NCBI GenBank assembly: GCA_964419255.1
Contig: CAYQOU010000008.1
Location: 1-64,000, forward strand
DNA length: 64,000 bases
Reading direction: 5' to 3'
Origin: CAZPHU01 sp964419255
GTDB taxonomy: Bacteria > Fibrobacterota > Chitinivibrionia > Chitinivibrionales > CAYFVL01
The notes beneath the pieces are model-generated. The model did no database searches and was not told the origin of the DNA. It worked only from the letters and a program-made list of their open reading frames with translations. Below, piece after piece: positions 45,837 through 53,834 of this stretch. Every line of letters begins with the position of its first letter. The first letter of the stretch is position 1. The position numbers were made by a program, and so were the translations under genes.

Positions 45837-48284
45837 GTGGCTAAAAAAAAATCAGTAGAAGCCGATCAGAAACAAATTAGCAGACCCGGGTTACACTCGT
45901 TCTTTCACAGCGACTGGCTGCCGATTGTTATCATTGCCGTTGCGGCATTTGCGCTGTTTGGTTCATTTATCTTTTCGGACAACATGCTTTTCGGCTCCGA
46001 TACCCTGTCGGGTTTGGACAGCAGAGTTTTTCTCCGGGATGCTCTTAATGAGAGCAAACAGTTTCCTCTCTGGTTTAACACACGCCTGGGCGGGATGCCG
46101 ACTATCGATGCGCTGTTTGGGGACGCGATGTATCTGCCGTCGCTATTTTTCTACTGGATTCTTCCGATACACCGCGCTCTGGGATTCAAGCTGATTTTTC
46201 ATGTGCTTTTAGCGGGAATCTTCTTTTATTTATTGCTTCGAAAGGGCTTTAAGCTATCAAAACCGGTCAGTCTGGTGGGAGCCCTCTTGTATATGCTTAA
46301 TCCGCAATTTGTTTCGCATGTATATCCCGGGCATGATGGAAAAATGTTTGTGATCGCCTGGCTGCCGTATATCGCCTGGCGTATGAAAACGCTATTGGAT
46401 CGTCCGAATCTGATAAACTCGACCTTGCTTGCCCTGGGTATAGCGATGTCGCTTTTTACTTCGCATATCCAGATGACGTACTTTGTCTTATGGGGACTTT
46501 TCCTCTACTGGGTATTTGCGTTGTTTTTCCAGTGGCGTGAACACAAGAGTGTAAAACGACTGGCCCCGATGGCTGCATATTTCTGGGTTGCGGTTATCAT
46601 AGGGCTCGGGGCCGCCTTTATCCAATTCTATCCTTCATACATGTACGTGCAGGATGCCCTATCGGTTCGCGGGGGTGAGCGCGGATTTGAACACGCTGCC
46701 TCCTGGGCGCTTCACTGGCCCGAAGTTTTCTCGCTGATTTTCCCCGATTTCGCCGGATTTAATGTGGAGAAGATACAGACTTACTGGAGTGAGAACGCCT
46801 TTAAGCTCAATTCTGAGTATGCCGGTTCAATAGCTTTGCTGTTTGCGGTGTTTGGAATCGTTTTTCGCCCTTCGAAATGGAGATACTTCTGGGGAGGAAT
46901 TGCCGTGCTGGCTGTCGCGTTTGGTCTGGCTACCCACACGCCGCTGTTTGGGATCGCCTATCACATTATTCCCGGGGTGAGTAAGTTCAGAGCGGCAAGC
47001 ATGATCATGTTCTGGTTCGCTTTTGCCTTGGTGTTGCTGGCATCCTTCTCGTTTAATGATGTGTGGTCGGGAAGGTTCGATTCGCTGTCCGATGAACAAA
47101 GAAAGAAGAAATCCCGTGGTCTTCTGATTGCGGCAGCTGTGATAACTGTTGTAACGCTGCTGTTTTCCTCTTCCGGATTTATCAAAGGGATTATGGGCAC
47201 TACTCTTGCGGATCCGCGCAAAGCCCAATTCTTCGATAGTAATTATGCCGAGCGGTATCTTCCTTCCTTATGGGCAACGTGGTTGTTTATCACCGCTGCA
47301 ATAGGTATGTTCTGGGCCGTGTTGAATAAGAAGGCCGGCAGGGCGACTTTCCTGGTGGTTATAGCAGTCATCGCCATAATCGATGTTCTCAGAATAGATA
47401 CGCTTTTCATAAAGACGATCAATCCACGGCCTTATTTCCATTCTGCACCAGAGATACAGCAGCTTGCCAGAGAGTTTGAAGAGGAACCATTTCGTTCGTA
47501 TATTCTCCCCGGCACCTATAAATACCAGAACAGCGCCGGGGTGCATCATATCGAAGGCGTCGGGGATTTTCACGATAACGAGCTGCGATGGTATCGTGAG
47601 TTTCGGGGTGATCAGAGTAATGGGAACTATTTGCGAAGCCTGATCTCTTCCGGGCCCAATGGGAATCAGTATCTGGTACCCGAGAAGATACGGCAGGGCA
47701 ATGCTTACCTTAACATCGCGAATGTGAAGTATATAGTCACGCGGCAGGGAAACGGAAGTGTTGTAACACTCCAAAACAATAATGCCCTCGGACGGATCTC
47801 TTTTGTGCCGGGGTATGTTGTCATGGAAGAATCCGCCATTAAAGAGGCTCTTGCTAACGGAGGATATGATTACCGCTCCAGGGTGGCGCTTATGGAAGAG
47901 CCCCAGGTCAAACCAAAATCATCACCCGCGGCCAATGGAAAAAACCAATTCACTGTGGAGTGGGAAAAATACACTCCCAATGTTCGAAACGCCAGGATTT
48001 CAACAGATCGGGATGGTTTCCTGCGGATCTCCGAGGTGTGGTATCCGGGATGGAAAATATTTGTGGATGGTGAGGAAGTAGAACCGCTTAGGGCGGATCT
48101 GGCCTGGATGGCTATACCGATTTCAGCCGGTGAGCACCAGGTGGAGATCAGGGCAACTTCCCCCTATCTGGCTCAGGCAAAGGTTATCTCGTTTCCTATA
48201 ATAATCGCATTGATTGTGTATTGGGGAGTTTACGCTTTCCTGAAAAGGAAACGTCCCAGTGATTCCAAAGAATCAAAGTCGTAG
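45837..48284 (+). CDS. YfhO-family polytopic membrane protein
   Basis: A large membrane protein with about 12 helices followed by a long extracytoplasmic C-terminal domain (about residues 530-780) and a final helix, the architecture of YfhO/GT-C-like proteins that act in glycosylation of wall or lipid-linked glycans in Firmicutes. Family elements such as FGSDTLSGLDSRVFLRDA and YPGHDGKMFVIAWLPYIAW are visible. The open frame begins at 45690, but GTG at 45837 has TTGGAGG just upstream and starts a better N-terminus (AKKKSVEADQ). It converges with gmhB and overlaps it by 55 bases at the 3' ends. Confidence 0.75.
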   Translation: MAKKKSVEADQKQISRPGLHSFFHSDWLPIVIIAVAAFALFGSFIFSDNMLFGSDTLSGLDSRVFLRDALNESKQFPLWFNTRLGGMPTIDALFGDAMYLPSLFFYWILPIHRALGFKLIFHVLLAGIFFYLLLRKGFKLSKPVSLVGALLYMLNPQFVSHVYPGHDGKMFVIAWLPYIAWRMKTLLDRPNLINSTLLALGIAMSLFTSHIQMTYFVLWGLFLYWVFALFFQWREHKSVKRLAPMAAYFWVAVIIGLGAAFIQFYPSYMYVQDALSVRGGERGFEHAASWALHWPEVFSLIFPDFAGFNVEKIQTYWSENAFKLNSEYAGSIALLFAVFGIVFRPSKWRYFWGGIAVLAVAFGLATHTPLFGIAYHIIPGVSKFRAASMIMFWFAFALVLLASFSFNDVWSGRFDSLSDEQRKKKSRGLLIAAAVITVVTLLFSSSGFIKGIMGTTLADPRKAQFFDSNYAERYLPSLWATWLFITAAIGMFWAVLNKKAGRATFLVVIAVIAIIDVLRIDTLFIKTINPRPYFHSAPEIQQLAREFEEEPFRSYILPGTYKYQNSAGVHHIEGVGDFHDNELRWYREFRGDQSNGNYLRSLISSGPNGNQYLVPEKIRQGNAYLNIANVKYIVTRQGNGSVVTLQNNNALGRISFVPGYVVMEESAIKEALANGGYDYRSRVALMEEPQVKPKSSPAANGKNQFTVEWEKYTPNVRNARISTDRDGFLRISEVWYPGWKIFVDGEEVEPLRADLAWMAIPISAGEHQVEIRATSPYLAQAKVISFPIIIALIVYWGVYAFLKRKRPSDSKESKS

Positions 48285-48754
48285 TCATCTTTGGTATATC
48301 GGCTTTTAATGATATAAGAGCGGAGGTTGGGCAGCTTGATGCGATCGGAGGGTTTGTCGCCGACCATAATCGATTGATCGAGATCGATCGACCATTTCTC
48401 GGCCGCCTCAATGATCATTCCTGGCTGGGGCTTACGATAGTAAGACTCTTTGGTGTATTGCGGAACCCTTCCCTTTTCGTGAAATGGGCAGTAGAAGATG
48501 TCATCTATTTGTACCCCATGCCTCTTAAATTGCTCTTTCATCCACCCATGGAGTTTGTGGACGTCCTCTTCGGTGAAATATCCCCGGGCAACACCTGCCT
48601 GATTTGTCACAATGATAAGCAGATAACCGTTTTCACCGGCTTGCCTGCAAAAATCAAAGATGCCTTCGCAGAATATAATGTCTTCTTTTTTATAGACATA
48701 GCTGCTATCTTCGTTGACTATGCCGTCACGGTCGAGAAATAATGCCTTTTTCAT
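48230..48754 (-). CDS. gmhB: D-glycero-D-manno-heptose-1,7-bisphosphate 7-phosphatase
   Basis: A HAD-superfamily phosphatase of the LPS heptose pathway. Motif I is FLDRDGIVNED (nucleophile Asp and the second Asp), motif II IVTNQAG, then Cys/His residues near 92-106 (YCPFHEKG), although the GmhB zinc loop is only partly kept; KPQPGMI and motif IV VGDKPSDRIKL complete the fold. Length 174 is typical. The C-terminal 18 codons overlap the opposite-strand YfhO gene. It lies six bases after the flippase-like gene, so is cotranscribed with it. Histidinol phosphatase is an alternative but lacks support. Confidence 0.85.
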   Translation of the reverse strand: MKKALFLDRDGIVNEDSSYVYKKEDIIFCEGIFDFCRQAGENGYLLIIVTNQAGVARGYFTEEDVHKLHGWMKEQFKRHGVQIDDIFYCPFHEKGRVPQYTKESYYRKPQPGMIIEAAEKWSIDLDQSIMVGDKPSDRIKLPNLRSYIIKSRYTKDDYDFDSLESLGRFLFRKA

Positions 48755-48760
48755 GCGTAT

Positions 48761-49786
48761 CTAGGTATCCTTCTTATGGTGTATTTCGTTCCACTCATTT
48801 TCTTTCTCCTTCAGCTGCCCGGTGTCCGGAATATCAGATTTTTTATGTCCAATCAAGAATGGAGCGGCTCCCACCAGTTTTAAAAGAACAGGGACCAGCC
48901 CGATGACAGCGACAAAGACTGCGAGTTGCTCAGCCGAAAGACCGAGGTAGCGAAACAGAATCGCAGTAAGCGACTCTCGTATACCGGTACCGTTTGGCGT
49001 CAGGGGAATTATCATACAAAGAATTTCGATAATGGGAACAAAACCAAAGACTTCGTTTAAAAAAAACTCTCCTGAGATACCCCGGATGACGAGAGCAAAA
49101 TTGAAGACAAGAACCGCTTGGGTGAGAAAACTCAATGCGAAGCTGATAATAAGCCGGAGAGGCATATTTTTGTACTGGTAAACACTCTGGCGAATATTTT
49201 CGATTACAGAAAGAAACCGTTTTGGAATAAATCTGCTGAATACTCTTCGCAAAGGTCTGGTGAACCTTTTGGAAAAGGAAAGCACGGTCAGGACAAGAAG
49301 CAGAATCATGAAAATAAAGACATAGTGTGTTGGGATGTGCTGCGAGGAATATGTACTGTAATCGATGGTTGCCAGGCCGTAACTGGACATTATTACTAAG
49401 CTGAGTAAACCCAATAACTTGAAGGTCCATGTTGCACCCCATACGGCTGAGTAGTCGTATTTGCGGCTGATGAGAGCTGCCTTAACGATATCCTGGGCGG
49501 CGCTTCCGGGGAGTACGATCGAGTAGAAGATGCCGTAGTAATGATATCTAAGGGTGATCCCAAGGCCCAGATCATGCAGCGGTCCTCGTAAAAGAACCCA
49601 CCAGCGAAAACCCTGTAGAAACATGGCCAGCAGCGTACTGAATATTAGAACGGGTATTGTCCACCAGGCGACATCGGATATGGTTTCGGACAGATCTCCC
49701 AGCTCAATACGGGTAAATATCCAAACAAAGGGCAATACAATAATCACCCATTTTAGTATGGAAATTAAAAATTTCTTTGTGGACAT
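48761..49786 (-). CDS. LPG-synthase-type membrane domain protein (UPF0104)
   Basis: A polytopic protein with about eight helices that matches the transmembrane part of lysylphosphatidylglycerol synthase and related flippase-like proteins: GFRWWVLLRG, YGIFYSIVLPGSAAQDIVKAALI and the later PLTPNGTGIRESL. It lacks a catalytic synthase domain, so substrate movement of a lipid or polyprenol intermediate is the likely role. Residues after about 315 form a charged tail. TTG at 49789 and ATG at 49786 are adjacent; I use the ATG. It precedes gmhB, suggesting an envelope glycolipid role. Confidence 0.82.
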   Translation of the reverse strand: MSTKKFLISILKWVIIVLPFVWIFTRIELGDLSETISDVAWWTIPVLIFSTLLAMFLQGFRWWVLLRGPLHDLGLGITLRYHYYGIFYSIVLPGSAAQDIVKAALISRKYDYSAVWGATWTFKLLGLLSLVIMSSYGLATIDYSTYSSQHIPTHYVFIFMILLLVLTVLSFSKRFTRPLRRVFSRFIPKRFLSVIENIRQSVYQYKNMPLRLIISFALSFLTQAVLVFNFALVIRGISGEFFLNEVFGFVPIIEILCMIIPLTPNGTGIRESLTAILFRYLGLSAEQLAVFVAVIGLVPVLLKLVGAAPFLIGHKKSDIPDTGQLKEKENEWNEIHHKKDT

Positions 49787-50025
49787 CAAAAACTAATCAC
49801 TCCGGGAATATAAAGAAAGAAATATACTCAATTTCAGAGTTGTTACGGTTACGGCAAAGTAAATTACTGCGGCATAGATGAATAATAGTGTAATAAGACG
49901 ATGTTTTTACGATGGTTGTAACTACGTGCGAGAAGAAACCGCTACACCCGTTCGGAAAGAATAAAGGTATCATTAAACAAATCAGTTACTTACATGCATG
50001 TACCATGTACCGGGGCTGCTGCGAT

Positions 50026-51390
50026 TCACCGATCTTTCTGTAATTGCGCAATGTGATGTATATATTTTTGTACGTCAAATTTGCTTTTGGCTCCATTATA
50101 GCTCATGTACCGAACCTTTCCATACACCGCCCGTTCTCTCCATGCCCTGTCGTGGACGCCACCGATAGACCAGGCACAGCCCACATAACCGTTCGGATCA
50201 CGGCCATCAAGTTCATATTTATCATTGAGATACGTTGCATATCGCAATGCTTTTTCCACCGAATCGGTCCATTCCAGTATCTTTTTGGCCCAATACATTC
50301 GCATGTATCCATGCATTTTCCCCCTGATAACCATCTCCTTTTGAGCCGCATTCCACAGGGGATCATATGTTTGAGCTTTTTCCAGCTGTTTGCGGGAAAA
50401 GGTATGCGGGCGCGCATCTTTGCGGTGGTGTTCGAGTGTGCGTTTGGCCCATTCGGGAAAACCGTCGTATCTGTCGTATAACCGATTGTAGTAGCAGAAG
50501 TTGTCTGAAAGCTCACGCCTTACCACAAGCTCCTCAATAAACGCATCTTTCTCATCGTTGGCAGCACTGCTGTCCAAGACCATGTGAGCAACACGCTGAG
50601 CGGAGAGCTGGCCGAAATGTAGATAGGGAGAGAGGTCGGATTGGCCCTGCATGGTTGGATCATTCCGTGCCTGGTTATAATGATCAAGCTTGTTATCTAT
50701 GAACGATTTAGCTGTAAGAATTCCCCGTTTCTCTCCGGGAATCACCCACTCGAGCGGCTCAACAGAATACTCGATGGATAGATGTTTCGGTAGCTCGCCC
50801 CAGTCGGTATCACGTAAAATGTTGTCCAGACGATAGTTGGAACCAATAAATGGGGGAAACTCCTCCATGAATTCCCATAATTTCGATCTGATTTTTGGGC
50901 GGATGGTTCGTGCCGCAAATTCCTGTTTATTGGAGGCAACCCAACAGGGGACTATATTATGGGCATCTACCTGGTCGAACGGGATGGCGATGCGTTTGGA
51001 AACCTGCTTAACCCAATGTCGCTGCTCGCGTAAGGGATTAAAGTCAACAATCAGCCTGGATGCGTTAAGCTCAGAACAGATACCCGGTATGGTGTCCTTG
51101 GGTTCTCCTGCAACTATAAGAAATTCAGTATGTTTTCTGCGCAATTGTTCTTCTATTTGTTTGAGACCTTCCAGCATGAACGAATACTGCCGCCAGCAGG
51201 CGTTTGAAAAGGACGAGACGAGACAGAAGAGCACAATCAGTGGTTTTCGGAGCTGTTCGGCGCATTCGGCAGCATGGAGAAGAGCCCAGTTGTCGGCCAC
51301 CCGCTGGTCGCGTTGCATCCAGTAGATGACCGGACCTTCACCGGATTCACCATCACGAATAGTTCTTATGCGCTTTGGATTAGTGTTCAT
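50026..51390 (-). CDS. phr: Class II CPD photolyase
   Basis: Repairs cyclobutane pyrimidine dimers with blue light using FAD. Class II features are present: VIYWMQRDQRVADNWALLHA, LSPYLHFGQLSAQRVA, ELVVRRELSDNFCYYN, MHGYMRMYWAKKILEW and DPNGYVGCAWSIGGVHDRAW. Frame-open codons extend to 51441, with ATGs at 51411 and 51390; AAGG lies a few bases before 51390, giving 454 residues, as usual for class II. It is monocistronic, divergent from the barrel-protein gene across a repeat-bearing gap. Confidence 0.92.
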   Translation of the reverse strand: MNTNPKRIRTIRDGESGEGPVIYWMQRDQRVADNWALLHAAECAEQLRKPLIVLFCLVSSFSNACWRQYSFMLEGLKQIEEQLRRKHTEFLIVAGEPKDTIPGICSELNASRLIVDFNPLREQRHWVKQVSKRIAIPFDQVDAHNIVPCWVASNKQEFAARTIRPKIRSKLWEFMEEFPPFIGSNYRLDNILRDTDWGELPKHLSIEYSVEPLEWVIPGEKRGILTAKSFIDNKLDHYNQARNDPTMQGQSDLSPYLHFGQLSAQRVAHMVLDSSAANDEKDAFIEELVVRRELSDNFCYYNRLYDRYDGFPEWAKRTLEHHRKDARPHTFSRKQLEKAQTYDPLWNAAQKEMVIRGKMHGYMRMYWAKKILEWTDSVEKALRYATYLNDKYELDGRDPNGYVGCAWSIGGVHDRAWRERAVYGKVRYMSYNGAKSKFDVQKYIHHIAQLQKDR

Positions 51391-51467
51391 TTGAGCCTTG
51401 TTTGATGCCATTGATAAGCAGAATACAAGTAGACGTACCAACCAAAAAGAATAGCTATAAGCAAAGA

Positions 51468-51685
51468 TTACACCTCCAGGGAGGCGATTCTCTCGCGGCG
51501 ATTTGTGTAAACGATCCTGGTAATGTCCGGAAGATATGCCACACGATTACTTCAATCCTTCCGTGCTCAAGGGGTTGCGCGACTCATCCGCTCAGAGTCG
51601 TTCAATTGAGGGTTAAGGCAAATAACTGTCAACCAAAAGATATTCCGGCATAGTATACTGATATAACAACAGTTACACCTCCAGG
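51468..51685 (+). repeat. Repeat copy D flanked by a perfect 13-bp direct repeat
   Basis: TTACACCTCCAGG occurs at 51468-51480 and 51673-51685, bracketing 192 bases that start with the repeat core (51481-51508, GAGGCGATTCTCTCGCGGCG). The inner part resembles copy B. This looks like an inserted element with a duplicated target, though 13 bases is long for a target-site duplication. The rest of the 51391-51840 gap has no ORF. Confidence 0.7.
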
Positions 51686-51840
51686 CATGGGCAGGTTAAA
51701 TCGAAGCGGGCATGGTTTTTGTTCTGGTCACGAGCACAGTAAGTGATTTTCTGTATTCTGGTGTGAACGGCGTTAAATGCCGCAAGCACTAACTATAGAT
51801 TCTTCCTCCCGGATACCAGTAGCTGAAAGGAGTCATCTCA

Positions 51841-52524
51841 ATGCGTACATTAGCTTTTTTTTCCCTGGTTACTTTATTGTTCTTCGGTAGTTCAGGTGCC
51901 CAGACTACGATCCGCCCTGCACATCCTACACACTATTTCTATACGCCTGCGCCCTATGTAAACGAGGCGTACGCCCTGGTGCTAAGCCTTCATGAGATCT
52001 CCTATGCCCTGCCCTATAATCTGCAGATACAGGCGTCTCTGCTGGATAACATCGGGAGAATAAACTTTGGGGCCAAGTACGGTTTCAGAAGAAACCTTTC
52101 GGTAGGCGCAGGCTTGGCACATACCATTGCCCATCTGGGAAGGGGCTCTCATGGTATTCCTGAAGGTGCTCAACCTCGGTTCGGCGCATTTCTGGTCTAT
52201 GGTATTCTGCTCAGGAGTAACCTGGAAATCGCAATCACCCCGCATACTCAGATTGGCAACCATTTCTCCGCCGGTCTCGATTTCGGACTCTATGGAAAAC
52301 CCAATCCAATATGGGGCGTCATATGGGAGGTCGGATCATCGGTTGACTTAACCGATGAAAAGCTTTATTTAAATACCGATCTTGGCTTGCGCATAACGCC
52401 TCCTCAGATCCCCTTCCTTCATTTCGACATAGGGATCGATCTGGAGGAAACCAATGTAACCGATGGACACAGTCCCACTGTCACGGCATTCTTCGATGTG
52501 ATCTTCGGCATGATGACAAATTAG
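51841..52524 (+). CDS. Secreted barrel-like protein
   Basis: A signal peptide (MRTLAFFSLVTLLFFGSSGAQ) precedes about ten amphipathic strands (GRINFGAKYGFRRNLSVGAGLAH, EIAITPHTQIGNHFSAGLDFGLYG, LHFDIGIDL, TVTAFFDVIFGM). It resembles outer-membrane beta-barrels, with no assigned family. AAAGGAG lies eight bases before the ATG. A strong terminator follows. Confidence 0.68.
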   Translation: MRTLAFFSLVTLLFFGSSGAQTTIRPAHPTHYFYTPAPYVNEAYALVLSLHEISYALPYNLQIQASLLDNIGRINFGAKYGFRRNLSVGAGLAHTIAHLGRGSHGIPEGAQPRFGAFLVYGILLRSNLEIAITPHTQIGNHFSAGLDFGLYGKPNPIWGVIWEVGSSVDLTDEKLYLNTDLGLRITPPQIPFLHFDIGIDLEETNVTDGHSPTVTAFFDVIFGMMTN

Positions 52525-52552
52525 AAGCTTGTGCTCGGCTGAAAGGGCACTT

Positions 52553-52586
52553 AAGGGGCGACCGGAAACCGGTTGCTCCTTTTTTG
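52553..52586 (+). terminator. Intrinsic terminator after the barrel-protein gene
   Basis: AAGGGGCGACCGG - AAA - CCGGTTGCTCCTT forms a 13-bp stem with two G-U pairs, then TTTTTTG. Confidence 0.85.
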
Positions 52587-52623
52587 TGTGCGCTTGGCAG
52601 GGCGCACCTGCTTGAAGAGGTTT

Positions 52624-52650
52624 GTGCGATTCTCTCGCGGCGATTCGCAC
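52624..52650 (+). repeat. Dispersed intergenic repeat, core copy E
   Basis: GTGCGATTCTCTCGCGGCGA followed by TTCGCAC: identical to the copy A core over most of its length. The ends GTGCGA/TCGCAC are inverse repeats, so this copy can form a small hairpin. It lies in the gap between the barrel gene and the sugar-dehydrogenase gene. Confidence 0.65.
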
Positions 52651-52785
52651 GGCTTAGGTGATAACCGTTTGATTCCACATACGGTTGAGGCTCTTACATT
52701 TTGCAAAAATTGCAACTACCTCGGTGGTATGCGACTTGCTCTTTTACCCTTTTCTACAGGTAAATAAGTGAAAAAGGGAGGTAGC

Positions 52786-53829
52786 ATGGGGGCCAGGCTC
52801 ATAAATCATCTGTTTGTCTTAATAGCAATTTGCATGTTTGGCAGCTGTTCATCCGAGGATAACGATCTTGGCAATAACGGCCGCGACGGACAAAGTGGCG
52901 ATACAGTCGAGATTGTAGCTACCAATCTTGAGGTTCCCTGGGAGATAGATTTCCTGCCCGATGGGGCGATGATCTTCACGGAACGCACCGGTGCGGTGAA
53001 ACTGCTTCGCAATGGAAGCCAAGAGACGGTCGGCACATTTGAAGTGGCTTCCGAGAGTGAGGCGGGGCTTCTGGGTCTTGCGGTTGATCCGGACTTCTCT
53101 TCCACAAAACGTATCTACATGTATTATACCTATAGATCAGCGCAGGGTATGCTTAATCGTGTTTCTGTTTTTACTCTTAACAGCACTCTGGAAGACGAAC
53201 AGATCCTGATCGACAGTATCGAAGGTGAGGTTTTTCATGATGGTGGTCGGATCGAATTCGGCCCCGATGGCCTGGTCTACATAACCACGGGCGATGCTGG
53301 AGTACCGGAGCGTTCGCAGGATACATCCAGCCTCAATGGCAAAATCCTGCGCATGAACCCCGACGGCACGATACCACAAGACAATCCTTTTGGTAATTAT
53401 GTGTATGCGCTGGGTATAAGAAACTCTGAGGGAGTAGACTGGTACGATGACACCATGTACGCAGTTGATCATGGGCCCCAGAGGCACGATGAAGTAAACA
53501 TCATAGAACGTGGCGAAAACTACGGCTGGCCCCGGACTTGCGATGATTATCCCGCATATCGATGCTACACCGACTTCACCCTGGCCCCTGCGGATATCGT
53601 GGCCACCGATACCTTTCTGTATGTAAGCGGTCTTCGTGGTAATCAGATTCGTCGAATCAACAGAAACACCGGCGAGCAACAGGCTCTGTTTACCGGCTAC
53701 GGCCGTATACGGCCTCTGACCATACACGAGGGGTACCTTTATTTTGGAACCAGTAACCGCGATGGACGTGGAAATCCAGCCTCCGACGACGATAAAATCG
53801 TCAGGGTGCCGCTTTCAGAGCTTAGATAA
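52786..53829 (+). CDS. Lipoprotein of the glucose/sorbosone dehydrogenase (PQQ sugar dehydrogenase) family
   Basis: A six-bladed beta-propeller like Asd/YliI, which oxidises aldoses at the cell surface. The signal sequence ends in a lipobox (FGSC). Family motifs: LEVPWEIDFLPDG, EAGLLGLAVDPDF, FHDGGRIEFGPDGLVYITTGD (here Asp where many members have HNGG), LNGKILRMNPDG, GIRNSEG and YGWP. PQQ or Ca binding cannot be confirmed. AAAGGGAGG before the ATG at 52786 fixes the start; an upstream GTG at 52768 is disfavoured. It converges with the TssB-TssC gene. Confidence 0.85.
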   Translation: MGARLINHLFVLIAICMFGSCSSEDNDLGNNGRDGQSGDTVEIVATNLEVPWEIDFLPDGAMIFTERTGAVKLLRNGSQETVGTFEVASESEAGLLGLAVDPDFSSTKRIYMYYTYRSAQGMLNRVSVFTLNSTLEDEQILIDSIEGEVFHDGGRIEFGPDGLVYITTGDAGVPERSQDTSSLNGKILRMNPDGTIPQDNPFGNYVYALGIRNSEGVDWYDDTMYAVDHGPQRHDEVNIIERGENYGWPRTCDDYPAYRCYTDFTLAPADIVATDTFLYVSGLRGNQIRRINRNTGEQQALFTGYGRIRPLTIHEGYLYFGTSNRDGRGNPASDDDKIVRVPLSELR

Positions 53830-53834
53830 TGTTT

